64,000 bases of DNA from Nephrocerus scutellatus (lineage: Eukaryota; Arthropoda; Insecta; Diptera; Pipunculidae): assembly GCA_947095585.1 (NCBI GenBank), contig OX352763.1:43574010-43638009 (forward strand), written 5' to 3'. Position 1 is the stretch's first letter; the number at the start of each line of letters is the position of its first letter. Below are positions 43,901 to 58,900 of the stretch, in pieces. The notes under the pieces are model-generated. The model was not told the origin of the DNA. It did not search any database and saw nothing but the letters and a program-made list of their open reading frames with translations. Position numbers and translations under genes: made by a program.

Positions 43901-46900
43901 GCTTACTCAACAACTGACACTGCATACTCAACAATAATCGCGACATAAAAGTACCGAAGCAGAGACAGTAACCGCACACAAAATATCAAATACGACTATT
44001 TACCGATAGCTAGATGCATCACGCCAGTCACAAACGGTTTTACGAATATTATTAGCCTATATTCAATCAATAGTAGGACATTTTGAGCATCTTTTATAAC
44101 TGCATCTAGTAGTTTTACCTAATAAAATAATTAAAAATAAAATGTTAATTTTTTCACCAAATATAGTCTCGTCTCGAACTTATTAGGAGTTGTAGAGAAT
44201 ATCAAGGCGAATTAAAATAGGTCAAAAAATAAAAAATTATAACGGTTTTTTTTTGAGAAAAATTTAATTGAAAAAAAAAATATATTTTTTTTACTTCAAA
44301 GCACCATAGCTCTCAAACGGATGCAGATGTAAGATAACCACTTAGATCTTAAATTTGCCTATACAATTACCAGTCAAATAAGACTAACCAACTTAGTCCT
44401 CCCCGATAAACATTTTGGAAGTTACAGTTTAGTATTTGTGTGTATTTGTTTCTGAACAACATTTTTTAAACATCCTGCATGGATATCAAAAATTGACCCT
44501 TCCCCTCCCATACGATTTTTTTCTCAGAATGAACCAAGGAATCACCCCTTAACGGATTAGCATCCAAAACTCGAACACTCTGTATAAATTTGTAACTGTT
44601 TGTTATTTTTGCCGATATTAGTATCGATTATATAGAGGTGTTCGATTGTTGGAGGTGGGTCAGTGGGAGTGTGGTCAGTGGGCGGGTTGTCATTAGGTGG
44701 ATGGTCAGTTGGGTGGGGGTCAGTGGGATAGGGCAGCCGAAAAACATCGGGTATTTCAGACACTTCGTCGATTGTCGGCGAATTGAATCTTCTTAGGTGC
44801 TCACCCGCCAGCGTTTGTTTTGTCAGCTCTGATGACGATGTAATGGCTTTCGGATGGCGTTCGACCCAACGCATTTTTGAGCAATTTGATCAATTCGTTG
44901 TTCAGATGAAGAAACGTTTTCAATTCTCCGACAATCACTCGCTTCGTTGTTGGATAGTGAGCACAAAAAATCGCTTAAATGGTTGAGCATTACTGCACGA
45001 ACATGAACAATCGAATCGAAACGATAGGTTAGGTCCGCCACCAACGCCTCTTTAAAGTAATTCGAAGTGGTTATATAAATGAATGCTCATTGTCGAAATA
45101 CAATTGTTAAGTGCGTTACCATACAACAATTTTTATTTTTTCGATTTTTCGGCTTTTCCTTCGGGGTTTTCCGAAACCTTTTTTGCTAAACCACCCTAGT
45201 ATTCAGACGAACAAAAAAATGTTCATCCAAATCGGTCGAGTCGTTCTCGCACGGCCACTTAATTTTATATGTATAGAGATAGAGATTTACTATCTTTAAA
45301 TTGCTTAAAGAAACGGTGAGTTGTGTTTTGTGTGTTTGTTGTGATGTGTAGTTTCAGGGTAAATCTCAGTAATATACGTGTGCTGAGAGCGAATTTTTTC
45401 GGTGTTTTTCGATGTGCACAGTCAGCAATTCTGGCGATTTATGTCCGTAGTGACATTGACCTCAATCTAGCTAATACAGAGAGTGAAGGTACATAAGCAA
45501 AACATACAATAGTGCTTCATTTATAAAATCCCTAATTTAGAAAGTAATTCAGCTCATAACGAGTTCGAAGCACTGATTGAATCAATTTCAAAAATTGTCA
45601 GTAAATACCGTCACACTACAATCATTATTGCGGGATTTTTCAATGAACACAATTCTGGTTTGCTTCGCCATTCTGTCCAGAAAACACCCGAAGGACAGTG
45701 TGTGCGTTAACGACAACCTTCGTTGTAATGACTACATTTTTTCACTTCAGCCAAAAATATTCACGTTTTCTAACACGTTACAAAAAATATTTCACTTACT
45801 CTAAGCAAGCTATTATTTATAAAGCGTTTATTGGTCCCAAACTTAATTGGTAAGATACAATTAATTTAATCAAACCGCAGCTCTTTTCGTTGCCTCCACA
45901 ATAATTGTTGTAATTATTTCTTCCAGAACCTAGTATGTTTAGCTCAACAAAAACTCAAGGAAAAAGAAGAAAATACCTTCAAATATGGTCCATCGACACC
46001 AGAGACATGCGTATCGAATAATCATTTAATGCGACCGCCCGTTGAAGCTGCAGGACAACGAACATCTTTGCCTGATATTACTCTTACACCCAAGTGAGTA
46101 TAAGTTTTTACATAAATAACGTCTTCGTATCATTTACATATAAATTGATTATTTTTATATTATTGTACTTACGCAGAGAACGTGATAAACTGGAAAAAAC
46201 CAAATCAAATCCAATTCGAGCGTCGCATAGTACCGAGAGCATTTTAAGAGATACTAGTCCTCCACCAAAACCTCCACTTCCCAATAGGTAAGTTGATTTT
46301 TTGTTTTTATAGATTTAATTGGTAGAATATACAGCAGAATAGTCAAAGATTTATTTTTTTGCACTGTCTTATTTGAGCACAAAAATTGAAAGGTGAACAT
46401 GTAAATCTAAGCGTGAAATAAAGGTATGTACTGCATTAGGACAGTGACTATTTTGGTTTAACTTTTGTTAGTACAGATTCGTGAGCGTGGTAAGGAATAT
46501 TTGAAAAAAAATTTAAACTTTATAAACTGCAGTTCTGCCAAAACACCACTTATGTACGTCAAACTTCTGTTTGTTAAGATTAAGATTAAGATATTTTTAT
46601 TAAACATTAAAGTAATATACAATTTTGATTTAAAACTAAACTAATAAATAATATTAATATGTGTCGGCTCAACAAAAGGGGCCCGACGTATTTACATTGT
46701 CTTTTTTTTTTGGTATTGTTTATTTTTAAACAATATTTTTTACTACTTAATCTACTACATGTTAATTTTTAATGTAATTAAATTTTAAACAATAATTTTA
46801 AAATAAAATAAGAATGAAAAATATTAAGCGGCGTATAAACAGGGCGAACTTCAGCCTCTGTAATATTGGTTGCCCGCCTTCTCGTAGAAGGAGACGTCTT

Positions 46901-49900
46901 GATTGTTAAAGATGTCATCGAATCTAGCATCAGTGAATCCTCTTATGTGTATGTACCGGTGACTTGGCTCGATTTCCTCGATTCGCAGTCCTTGCATCTC
47001 AAGACTTGGATGTGTTTCCAATGCGTCGACGAATTTCCTCGCCATTCGGAACAAGTGGTCAGTTATTGGCAGCAGACCTGCTGCTTCGTATAGTTTTGTA
47101 GTCGACACAAACTTATAGCTGTTTGTCACCCTCCAGAGTCCTGTACAGATCCTTAGTACCTTCCTTTCAAATAGGGAGATCTTCTTCATCGTTGTTGGTG
47201 AGACGGTGAACCATATGGGGTAGCCATAGGTTATCACTGGCCTGATGAGTTGCTTGTAGATAAGCAGCCTGGTGTTGTTGGACAGACCGTTTCGTCTTTT
47301 AAGTAGCGGGTGCACCAAATGAAAAGCGTGGTTCGCTTTTTTCATTGTTTTGTCGATGTGAGAGTTAAACTTGAGCCTCTCAGTAAAGTTGATTCCCAGG
47401 TACTTAGTCTCTGACTTGGTGTTTATTGTTGTGTTATCCGGAAGGGTGATTTTTAAGGCTCTGCACCGGCTTGCGATTTTTCTTATCCTTGTTTCGGTTG
47501 CTGGTACTCGGAAGCAGATGAGTTCCGTTTTATTGGCGTTGATCTTTAGTCCCCACTTCAGGTAGTAGTCCCAAAGATTTCCGAGGTGTTCCTCCACTCT
47601 TCGGGCAGCTATCTCGGGAGAGCGGGAAACTGCATACGTTATGGAGTCATCCGCGAAGAGCATAGTCCTTGTTCCGGCTGTATTTGTGGGTTGATCCGCC
47701 GTGAAGATGCTATACAGGATTGGTCCAAGTCTGGAACCTTGAGGAACTCCGGCTTTGATCCTTTTTCCTTGTCGATGGGCGGTCGTACACCTGTACAAAG
47801 AAGACCCTGTTAAAAAGAAAATTTTTAATTATTTTTACAATATAATTGGGGAAACCAAAACTAATAAGCTTGTACAGTAGCCCGTTTATCCAGACACTAT
47901 CGAAAGCTTTTTCGATGTCTAGCAAACAGGCCACTGTACTACTTTTGACGTTCAGTCCTTTAGTGACGTCACTGTGAAGCTTCAGCAGAGGGTGCAGCGT
48001 AGAGTGCTTTTCTCGGAAACCGTACTGAAAGGAAGGAATAAGATTTCTTTCCGTACAAAACGTATTGATCTTTTTACGGATCAATGATTCCAATACTTTA
48101 CTGATACAACACAGTAAAGCTATTGGACGGTAACCAGTTACGCTGGAGCGGTACTTCTGTTTGTTATGGTAATATGCCTGCGCCAAACGGCGATGATGAC
48201 GCGATTATAGACAGTCATTTCCTATGCCTCTCGCATCACAACTCCTATCTTATGTGGCCACGTCGCGTCACTGGAAACTCGGCCAAATCAGTGAATGATT
48301 TCGGTACTCAATCCGATTTGTATTAGATTGGGTCGGGGCTAAATAAGAAGGGTGCTTGCCTTGGTTGGCGGCGCTTCATGTCGACTTAGGTAGCGGTTGG
48401 CCAATCGCCACTAAACTGAATTAATTGATTCTTGAAACTAATACTAGCCTCCGATACACCTCGAATTTATCAACAATGACCTTTGGCCCACGGAAAAGGA
48501 CACGTTTTGGAACTTCAAACATTCGCACGCTCGTCAAGGCAACTACGCTTGCACAATTAACAAAAGAATTTCGTAAATACCATATAGAGATTCTTGGTCT
48601 TAGTGAGGTGAGATGGCCTGGAGTAGGGGAAAAACGAACATCTACCGGCGAGTTTCTATTTTTTTCGGGTGAGCCTGCAGGAGAACACCATGCGAATGGA
48701 GTGGGATTTCTACTCTCTAAAGCCGCGTGAAGATCGTTACAGGACTGGCAAGCAATATCCGATAGAATTATTATTGCAAGATTTAAATCTGCTTTTCGAC
48801 AGGTGTTTGTTCAAATTTACGCCACAACGGAACAAGCCACCTCTGAAGAAAAAGACACGTTTTACTTGAGTCTAAATAATTCATTCAGATCAACTACGGA
48901 AGAGTGAAATCGTTATTTTAATGGGTGACCTTAACGCAAAGGTACGCAGCGACAACATTGATTGGGAACATGTCATGGGAAATCACTGCCTTGGTTCTAT
49001 GAATGACAACGGTGAAGGGTTTGCTGATCTATGTCCTGATCACAACCTAGTCATTAGAGGCACAATTTTTCCCCACAAAGCCACCTGGTCCTCTCCTGAT
49101 CACATGTACAACAACCAGATTGATCACATCGCTATAAGCCGCAAGTGGCGATCATCATTGCTGGACGTTAGAATCCGAAGAGCAGCTGACGTCTGTAGCA
49201 ACCACCACCTTGTGGTTGGCAGTGTGCGATTGAAGCTCGCGGTCCACTCATTCCCACAAAGTCAAACAACGAGAAAGCCAGCTGTAGCAGCACTGAAAGA
49301 CCCAGATGTGAAACTTCAATATACAGAGAGAGATACAGCCCCAAACCCTAGAGTCTAAATGGGAGAAAACAGTAAATGCGTATACGGAAGCAGCCTCTAC
49401 CAATTTACGTTATCCCCACAAAACTAGAAAAGAATGGATATCAGATAGCACATGCAACACCATTAGTGAACGCCAATCCATCAAAGTAGAGTTAAACGCG
49501 GCCTCGTCTGCCGTGCGAAGCGCATTAGCGCGGAAGTATAGGGATCTGGACCTGCAATTTGGCTGTTCAGCTAGGAACGACAAACGAGCATGGCTAAGCG
49601 ACATCGCAACACAAGCACATCAAGCCGCTGATAGTAGACGTAAGACGTCTCGTAAGCTCGCCAACAAGAAACACCACATCAACTACCCTGTTAAGGCAAT
49701 AGACGGCTCTTTGATCCTTATGGAGGAACAACAATTAACCCGCTGGACAGAACATTTTAAGAATGTTTTGAATTGTACTTCGCACATATGCACCCTAATA
49801 GGCTACTTAGCATCAGCGTCGCTACCTTCGTTGGATGAGAGTGAAACAAGGTTGCACCCTCTCACTATTATTTTTCACAATTGTCATGGACATGGTGATG

Positions 49901-52900
49901 CAAATAGTAACCCGTACTCCGACGGGTTTGCCATGGAATGTTTTTCAACGCCTAGAAGACCTGGACTATGCCGATGATATCTGCCTCCTATCCCAATCGC
50001 TAGGTAACATGGAGCGAAAATTAAACTCACTAGAACTCCACGCTAACAAAGTGGGTTTAAAAATTAACGTGTCAAAAACAAAACTACTTCGCATAATCGC
50101 TAGTGGAACATGTGATCTCTCGATTGACGGACATCAGTCGTCTCTTGAAACCTCAGGCGATAAATCGAGTTCGTTTGCGGGCTTTTGTAGAAGCCCTATC
50201 TATGCTCCTTCGCGGAGTAAAGGAAAGAAAAAAGAATATGCCTGCGCATCGAAGGTAACACTTGTAAAAATGACTACAATGAAGTAAATGTGCACATTTA
50301 ACAATTGAAGCGATTTTTCTTGCCCATCAGAGCTCGACAACAATAACGGTTGTAGATCTTTAAAGAATCGGAGGTCAACAGCTATCCACGCTGTCGGATG
50401 CTACAATTGATTCGAGGTAGTTTAATGATTGATTTGTGTTTCACTACGTTAATCAAATAACCGTTGTTTTAACACTTTCTTTGCCCTCATTTATGATTAT
50501 GTCCCTCGTCGTGTCAGTTTATTTGTAATGCGATATACTTATATAGCTTTCTAAAGTCCTTGTCGTTTTACAAATGCAAGAAATTTTTCTTTCGCATCAC
50601 CTAGCTTTGCTTACATCTAAGCATAATGGTTTCAGTTTTTAATTACCCAATACAGTTAGTACATTGCTCTATCGATTTACAGGGTAGAGTTTAGATTTCT
50701 CTCTTGTAGTTTTGGTTTGAAGTTCTATTTGCAAACTGTACCCGAGGTATGGTTTGATTTTGCGTTTAATTTGCATAGTTTTGTAACTGACACTGTAACT
50801 ACCCGTCGGCAGTTGACGAGTATGGTTTTGTTTACTCAGCAAGATGACGAAAACCCTGTCGCTTTGACAGATTACCCGTGGGTATGGTTTCGGGTATGGT
50901 TTCGGGTATGGTTTGAGCTAATCGAAAGAGGCATTAATTAAAGTCAAAGAAATAAATTCTATATATTTTTGTATTAATTTTGTTTATAAAATTTACAGGT
51001 CAAATATCCCGCCACCCCTGCCGCCAAAACGTCGTAGCCAGCATAATAATCAAAATCCAAACAACGCCAGTATGAACTCTGATTTAGATTTAAGTTCGGA
51101 TTTCTCATTAAATTACGGTGTTGACCAGTGAGTGTGGAATACCTTTTTGAACCGGAAAATAGTTGAAAAAAATCAATTTCTTCTATTTTACTCAGCCTTT
51201 CAGTACGATCGCGCTCACCCGATGAAAATTCTAGTCAATGCTCCCTTGATTCAGCTTTGAATCATTCCCGCGAGGAGGAGGAACTTAAAGTTCTAGCCAT
51301 GGAAACATCTCTGGAGGATCAATTTTTCGAGGATGATGTTGAAAAAATGTTTTCATTTAGTAAGTTTTGTTGTGTGTTTTAAACAATCCATATTTAAGGT
51401 TTATTACAGGGGCCGGCGGTCGAAGTGTTGCTAAATAAAAGGCTGTAATTTCGTCAATTATGAATATTTTTATTAAATTTTTTTTAGGAAATGTTAAAAA
51501 CATTTCAAATATTATGTAAAACAAGTAACTGCTCGATGTAGCCACCTTTGGCGCTGATTATAGCGCCGAGTCTTTTCACGAAGGCATTGCATGCTGCACG
51601 AACGTTACCTGTAGGGGTATTTAGTACATTCTCTACGAACAGCTGGCTTAATGCGTCCACACTTTCATTTCTTTTTGTCGACACCTTGGCCTCCGAAATA
51701 GACTATATTGGGAAGTCCATTGGTTTCAAGTCTGGTGAGTATGGAGGTCATCGATGCGAAGAAATTAAATTTGTAAACAATTTGTAAAAATTGTTGTGTC
51801 AAACGAGCTTTTTATGTGATGGTGCTGAGTCCTGTTGGAATGCCCAGTGGTTGTTACCGTATTTTTTGTATGCACAAGGTATCAACGCATACACTTCTTA
51901 ATACAGCTTGACGCCCTGATCGATAAAGACTAGCGGAGAACGAACTTTTGCAGTTACAGCTGGTTTGTGCAGAAGCTGGGGCCTGTTTGCGAATAGCAAT
52001 TCCAAATCTAAATTGTCTCTAACCACACACACGCGTTTTTGCATCTTTTAAGTCGAACTGCCTTTTGCACTTTTTGTATCGTGTAGGGCTTCATTTGAAG
52101 TTCATTGTTCAGTATACGTCGAATGCTTCTATCGGACACGTGCAGATTTTTTGCCAGTTTTTGCGCACTTTGTCGTGGATTTTGCTTAATTCGTGCCTTT
52201 GCGAACCATTTCCGATGTTGCTATTTTTGAAGGCGACCTCCATAGGGTTTTGCTATACTACAAGTATCGTTGTAACGTGTAATGGTCCGATACACAAACA
52301 TTTTATTCACTTTCAAATGTTGGAGCTGTTTGACAATAGCCAATTGGTACTTTCCAGCCACAAACAGTCATACTGTCATACTGTTATGTTTGAATTCCAT
52401 TTTGGCAGTTTGGCAGATACAGCACTTTGAAGTTAGTAACACTTCGATCGCCGGTCTCTGTAAAAATTTAATGCGCATTATAAATATTCAATAAAAATTT
52501 CGTTTTTTTTTTGTAGATCCACAAAAACGAGGTATGAAGGACTTTGAAAAAATCGCTTCAGCTATTTCGACGGCAAACAGCTCAATATCGGTTATTGCTT
52601 CGGGTACTCCACACTCCGTATGCGTAGTGGAAAACCCAGAAATGAGAAAAACTGCTAATAATCGTCATTCGAATGAATCTGGTAGATAAACTAAAAATTA
52701 TATTTTTTTATTTAATTTTTACTAATGGGGTCAAGTTGCTCTTAGCTTTATGCGTTTTTTGTAATATTTGATGTGTTTTTGAATCTCTTAAGCTAACATC
52801 CTCCTTTTACACTTTCTTTTAGGATTTGTTTCGATGAATTCATTCCGGACAAGTACACAGAGTGTGTCCAAACGATCTTCTGATTACAGTGTACAATCGA

Positions 52901-55900
52901 CAAAGTCGAGTATTGCCGATTTAAATTGTGTGCGACGGCAAGATCCGTTTTGCATAATGGATCCGCATCAAAATCCCGATGGCGAATTCATATCGAGCAT
53001 CCATCAGCAGCAAAAGGCCACAGTAACATGTTACTCAACATCTACGTTGTCATCGACGGCTTTAACAATGATGGGTACAACATCTGTGATTAACAACAAT
53101 CAAACAATCAATCAATTCTCGTCAGCTGAACAACAACAGCAACAGCACCAAATAAACTTGAGCAGTACTAGCAACACCAGTATCTCCACCAGCGGCAGTA
53201 ATTTTACTAAAGTATACTCTGGCCTTGGTAGTGGTTCGAATGAAGACAACCATTCGATTAGCACTAGCAGTGCAAGTCCAGATCATTTTGAACATTTGTC
53301 CATAAAATCCACCGAAAAAACATTAAATATGCAGGATTTGTCGGCGTTGACAAAGACTAATAGCTTAGACATATCATTGGCTGATGATGTCTGCTCTAGA
53401 ATAGATTCTCATTCTGATTTGGTACCTCCTGCGCTGCCGCCAAAGGTGTCTAAATCTGCCAAGCATTCACAGTACGAAAATTTCGATGAAATTGATGATG
53501 TTAAGAAGTGAGTAGGGAATAAATGATGGATGTGTTTCTTAACTAACTAAACGCGACACAATTTATATTTTATTTGACAGCATTTTCAATGCACACGATT
53601 TTCCTGAAATGCGCCAACACTGTTCATACCAACTGCAATCTAAGCATCAAAGTCTCATTGAACCGCGTCGTGCTGGCGGTTGCAGTCCATTTATTGAGAC
53701 GCATTTGGAAGAGCCACCCCCTTTGCCTATGAAGAAAAAACACAGTAAGTCTGAGATAGCATTATTTTCTGTTATTTTTATTTTTCGTTTCCTTCTTTCT
53801 TTTCCTAAATTGTTGGTCTCGATTCCGCTATGGTTTCCGTTTCGGCTTCCGTTTCCGTTCCGTTGCCGTACCACACGTAATACATAAATATTATTACATA
53901 ATAAATAAATTGATCGAAAGCAACTTGCTATGATAATTATAACGATGAAGATGTTGATAGTAATAACGTTGGTCATTGTATTGTTTCCGATTATTTTTTT
54001 CCTGATTTTGTTGTCAAATCGACATCTTCATCATCGTCTGATCGCAATTTGACTACCACTACTATTACATTATCGGCTATCCCCAAAACCTTCTCTATAG
54101 GAAGCCCAACTGTTCCGATCGTACACAGATACAAGCTTAGATTTATCCCAAACGTATTTGTATTAGTAATCAACTAAAGAGCGAAATCCATATAAAATTT
54201 TTTTGTTTCCCACTACCACATCTTACGTTTCTCGCTCTTTGCGACTACTTATTTTTTGTATACTGTATTCACATCCCATAAACACAGATGCGTTTGGCAT
54301 GGGTTTACAGCATTAGTATGCATTGAGTTGGGCTTTCTATAGAGAAGGTTTTGCTGTATTCACATTCCAAAAACACAGACGCGTTTGGGATTGGTTTACA
54401 GCATTAGTATGCGTAGAGTTGGGCTTCTATAGAGAAGGTTTTGCTATCCCTACTACTACTACAACTACTACTACTACAACTACAATTCCTTATTGTTATC
54501 CCACTTTACGACAACATTCATCAAATCAAAAACCAAAAAATATTATTGTTTTTCGAAAAACTCTAACCCAAATGAATTGTTTTAACAATTTAGTGTTTCA
54601 GAGTGTGGCATTCTCGGGTAAGTTTTTCTGTCTCTCTACCTCGCTCTCTATCTCTCTCTGTAATTCTTTTTCATTCTTTTCTCACTCAGCCTCGTTATTT
54701 CAGCCTAATGTGATGACTGCATTTTGATTTTTGGCTTTTAGTTTTTGTCGTTGTCAGTTTTCTCTTTTTCTTCCGTCTATTCAATTTATAATGCAGATCT
54801 TAATTTTTGCAGTGTTTTTTGAATTTGAGATTGTTTGTTTGTTTATTCCATTTCCATTCCATTCAACAATAGCAATTAAAAAAATTAACACAAAACTTTT
54901 GCTCATCATTACATTGTTTGCTAAAATTCAAAAACTTTATTACCATTTAGATTAAGATTTTGCTTAACATTTTTTCTTCGTTTTATTCTTGTTTTTTAAC
55001 TTTTCCATTGAGCTAATTAATATCCAATGACAAACAACTCTACTCAAATGGCACATTTCAATATATGTGACCACTTTCGATCACGTGTTTCATTTAGCAA
55101 AACTCCTTTTATTGTTTATCGATCAGATAGCAATTGTCAATTCGTATTTTTCCTGTTGTGTTGTTCATATTTTCTAGTTTCTATTAAATATTGTAGTTTA
55201 GATTAGAATTGTACTTGATTGTTCTTTACTAATTATATGCACAAATTTGAGTGAGTTTGGTTTTTGTTTATTACTACAATAGCAGAATGTGCAGATTGAC
55301 GCATAAAGGTAAAAACACCTACTTGACACGTAGAAGTTATATATACTTCGTTAGTCTTATTTCTTTAGACAGTTTCACACAAGAAAATCTATTATTAATG
55401 AGTATGGGTCAACGCGTTAATCAGCTCCTTTCGGCCACCTTGAGATTCCTTGCCTCAGGCAATCGTTTCTAGGACATACAATTTTCAACTACAATATTTG
55501 CAGTATGAATTATATAGTATAGTATAGTATATTTCTCGAGACATGGCAAGCAATGATTTAAAGCTTACATGAGTTCGAACTATAATTTATGAACATCGAT
55601 AAATTCACATACAAGCCAGTGTCTGTGATGCAGTCTTAGATAGATAGCACCATTGACTCCCACTCAGAGGATACCGGATTCGATTTCCGGTGCGTTAAAA
55701 AACGCACGAATTTTTCTTACCGCACTGATCATCTAGATTACAAGTACACATAATAATATGCTGTACATGTGATATACAGTTGCCGTATACTGCTGTATTC
55801 ACATGTACGGGTTGAGTTGTTGTATGAAATAATAAAGATGTAAAGTGGGTTTACATCCAAACTGGATAACATCGGCTCTAAATCGGGACCGGTGGAGACA

Positions 55901-58900
55901 CTTTTTGCGGGAGTGTATGAAAGTGGTTTTTTATGAGCACAACATTCTAAATTGTGAGTGCTCAACTCAACTCCACCACGACACTTTTTTTCCTTCTATC
56001 CAAACATTTCGGAGCCCACGTTGCGCCTAGGCATTATAAGCGTGAAAATCCCTTGAAGCGTGCGATAGTTATATAAAATAAAAAACAACCCATAAAAATT
56101 AAACCAAAATTTTTCATCTAAATTCTCTAATCGCAGAAATTGATATGGGAGCACCTCGATCCTGGGTAATTTTTTATTTTTTTTTATTTTTTTATTGTAG
56201 GAGAAAATAATCGAAAGAGACATTTGACATCAGATGTCAAATTTGGAAATGCTCAGATCATTTTATTCTGAGCACTTAGAACACGCACATACTCTGAGCA
56301 AATAAGAAACACGAGCATTTTTCTTGAGAACTCTTTGACTGCTCTGAACTAATTTATGAAAGCGCCAAATGACAGAATATTGTGAAAACTTGTTGTTCTA
56401 TCTGTAAGTTGATATCGACAACAAAAAACGACATCAATAAAAATACAATTCAGTAAATAAGTAAGTAAGTTGAATTAAGCATAAAACATTTATGTCTCGT
56501 TTCATTTGCTGGGTTCATTTGTGCGTGAGCTAAGATTTTTCTCTCTCTCCACCAACAAAACCAAGCAGCGCAGCCGACTGCGCAGCACATACCGAACACA
56601 GTCATTAAAGTATGACGGTATCTGATGCAACTTTATGATGTTTAAAAAATGTATAAGGGCCTTGCGGCCGAACACGGGGCCCGATCAGTATTAAATTTTA
56701 GAAAAAGTATTGTTTATTGGGTATACACATGTGTGTAAAATTTTAAAAAAATCGGGTAATTTTTATTTGAAATTTGTATGGGAACCCCACGAACCCGGGG
56801 CCCGATCACTTCTAAATTTTAAAAGAAAGTATTGTCACCGGAAATACACATGTGTACAAAATTTCAGGAAAATCGGGCTTTAGGAAGTGCGCTAAAAATA
56901 GATAATTAAAAAAAAAATTTGTATGGGAGCCCCCGACCCCGGGGCCCGATCACTTCAAAAATTATACAAAAAGTTTTGTCCATCGGAGATACACATGCGT
57001 ATAAAATTTGAAGAAAATCGGGTAAATTTTTTTAAAAAAAAAATAATAGAAAGTATTGTCACCGGAAAAATGTGTGCAAAATTTCAATAAAATTGGACCA
57101 TGGGAAGTGGGTTAAAAATTGATCATAAAATCTGACCAGAATTTAAAAAGTGACTTTTCAAAACAATTTTTTTTCTTCACGACCATGTTTACGACCAAGT
57201 AGCTTATGCTTAACAAAATGCTTCAATAGAATTCAAACCAAGATAACCAGCAGTAAGAAACACGCATCGAACGATGAAGTATCGATTGCGGATTCACACT
57301 GCGTAATAAAAATCACCAATAAAAGTTCAAAATTTTCATGTGAATTCCTTAACCGGAGATGCACATGTATGTTAAGCTTGAATAAAATCGGGCTTTATAA
57401 TAATATTTGGCGCGACAGACCATTGCGGTCCAAGGACTAACATCTCGCGACCATTTGTGCTGCACATGTTAATTTTTTGGACACAAATGGAAGGGACCTA
57501 CAATTTAAGGCCGGATCCGAACGGCGAATTGAGAAGGTATTACTCTCGGAACGTTTGTCACCCATTCGCGAGAGGTGGGATACCGTGAAAAATACTTTTG
57601 GTGTTGCTGGGATTCGAACTTGAACCTCCTGCGCAGCAGCCATGTGCACTACCACTGAGCCACGGCGCCCTGAGCCCTGATCGCCCAAAGCCCAAATCGG
57701 GCTTTAGGAAGTGGTTTAAAAATTGTTCACAAGCTTTTTTCCACAAACACATGCGGACGCGAGGTTAATATAGAGAATTTAAAAACAGCTTACTTGTCCA
57801 CAATACATCCGTCGATAAAGTTTTGATTGCCACAAGTATCTAAAACGGCACTATTGGATACGTTCATTTAACGGACGAAATATAAAATATAGTTGTTAGC
57901 AAAGTTGGCTCCCTTCACGAAACTTCTTTTTTAGGCGTGCACGAATTATTCTCACCACTGATCATTTATGTTTTAAATACGCATGATACGATACGGTACA
58001 TATGATATACAGTTACCATACACTGTGGTATTCACCCAAATGTAGCGCCAACAATGTGAGCTTATGATCACAATATTCTAGCTTGTGTGAGTGCTGCCTC
58101 GTAGTGCATAGCCATTATAAGTGTACGAGTCCCTTGAAGCGTGCGGTAATAATAAACGAAGTCTTTGAAGTGTTCAATAGTAAATAGTTTTGTCTCTACT
58201 TGGAGAATTAGCTCCATCATCATCTGTCATCGTGCAAACACACGGATATTTTTCCACAATTTGCACAAAAATTATATTTTCCACTTTTTCTATTGCATTC
58301 GTTTCTTCAGCAAATCCATAACTAAAATTCGGTGATATCGCAACATCAATGGAACAATGGTTATTGTATCTTGCAACCGATTGATGTTACTTAAGAAAGA
58401 AATCGTACGTTGATGAGTTATATTTTCACGAGCGGTATCGCCGTCGTACCGGAGTCAATAGTAATAATGCTTTGGTACAACTGAGCGTTGCGGTCCAGGA
58501 CTTAGTTTGTTGTTACCGTCCGTTTTGTGCATGTTGTATTTGTCAACATATATAAAAGTGCCCTACAATTTCAAGCCATATTCGAAAGGAGGTTTGAAAA
58601 GCTTTCCATGACAGTTATAAGTCTAGCCCGGCGTTAATCAACACACTATCTAACATAGTAAATAGTGTATTTTTTTAAAACGATATCGCTTTTTGCTGGT
58701 TGTTAATGTCTTGTTGCTTTGGTATGAATCCTGCCTGCACAGTTAATCAGATACAAGTCATATTTACGTTCTTAATTAAAATTATTTTGATCTCTATTTG
58801 ACAGACACAGACGTATTTTTAATTATAATCATCGATGATCGACTGTTCAATCGGTTGACTGTGTAAGGAGCCTACAACAATAACTGGAGAGTTGAGAGTT

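Noticed and set aside
44557..44874. Proline/threonine-rich secreted-type protein
   Set aside because: The DPHPTDHPP-type run is a short degenerate minisatellite (GTCAGTGGG units), and the frame is fused to LTR-element remnants and a transposon tip.
55640..55700. tRNA-like GGATTCGATTTCCGG stretch
   Set aside because: Only a weak B-box match; no A box at the right distance and no stem pairing that I can draw.
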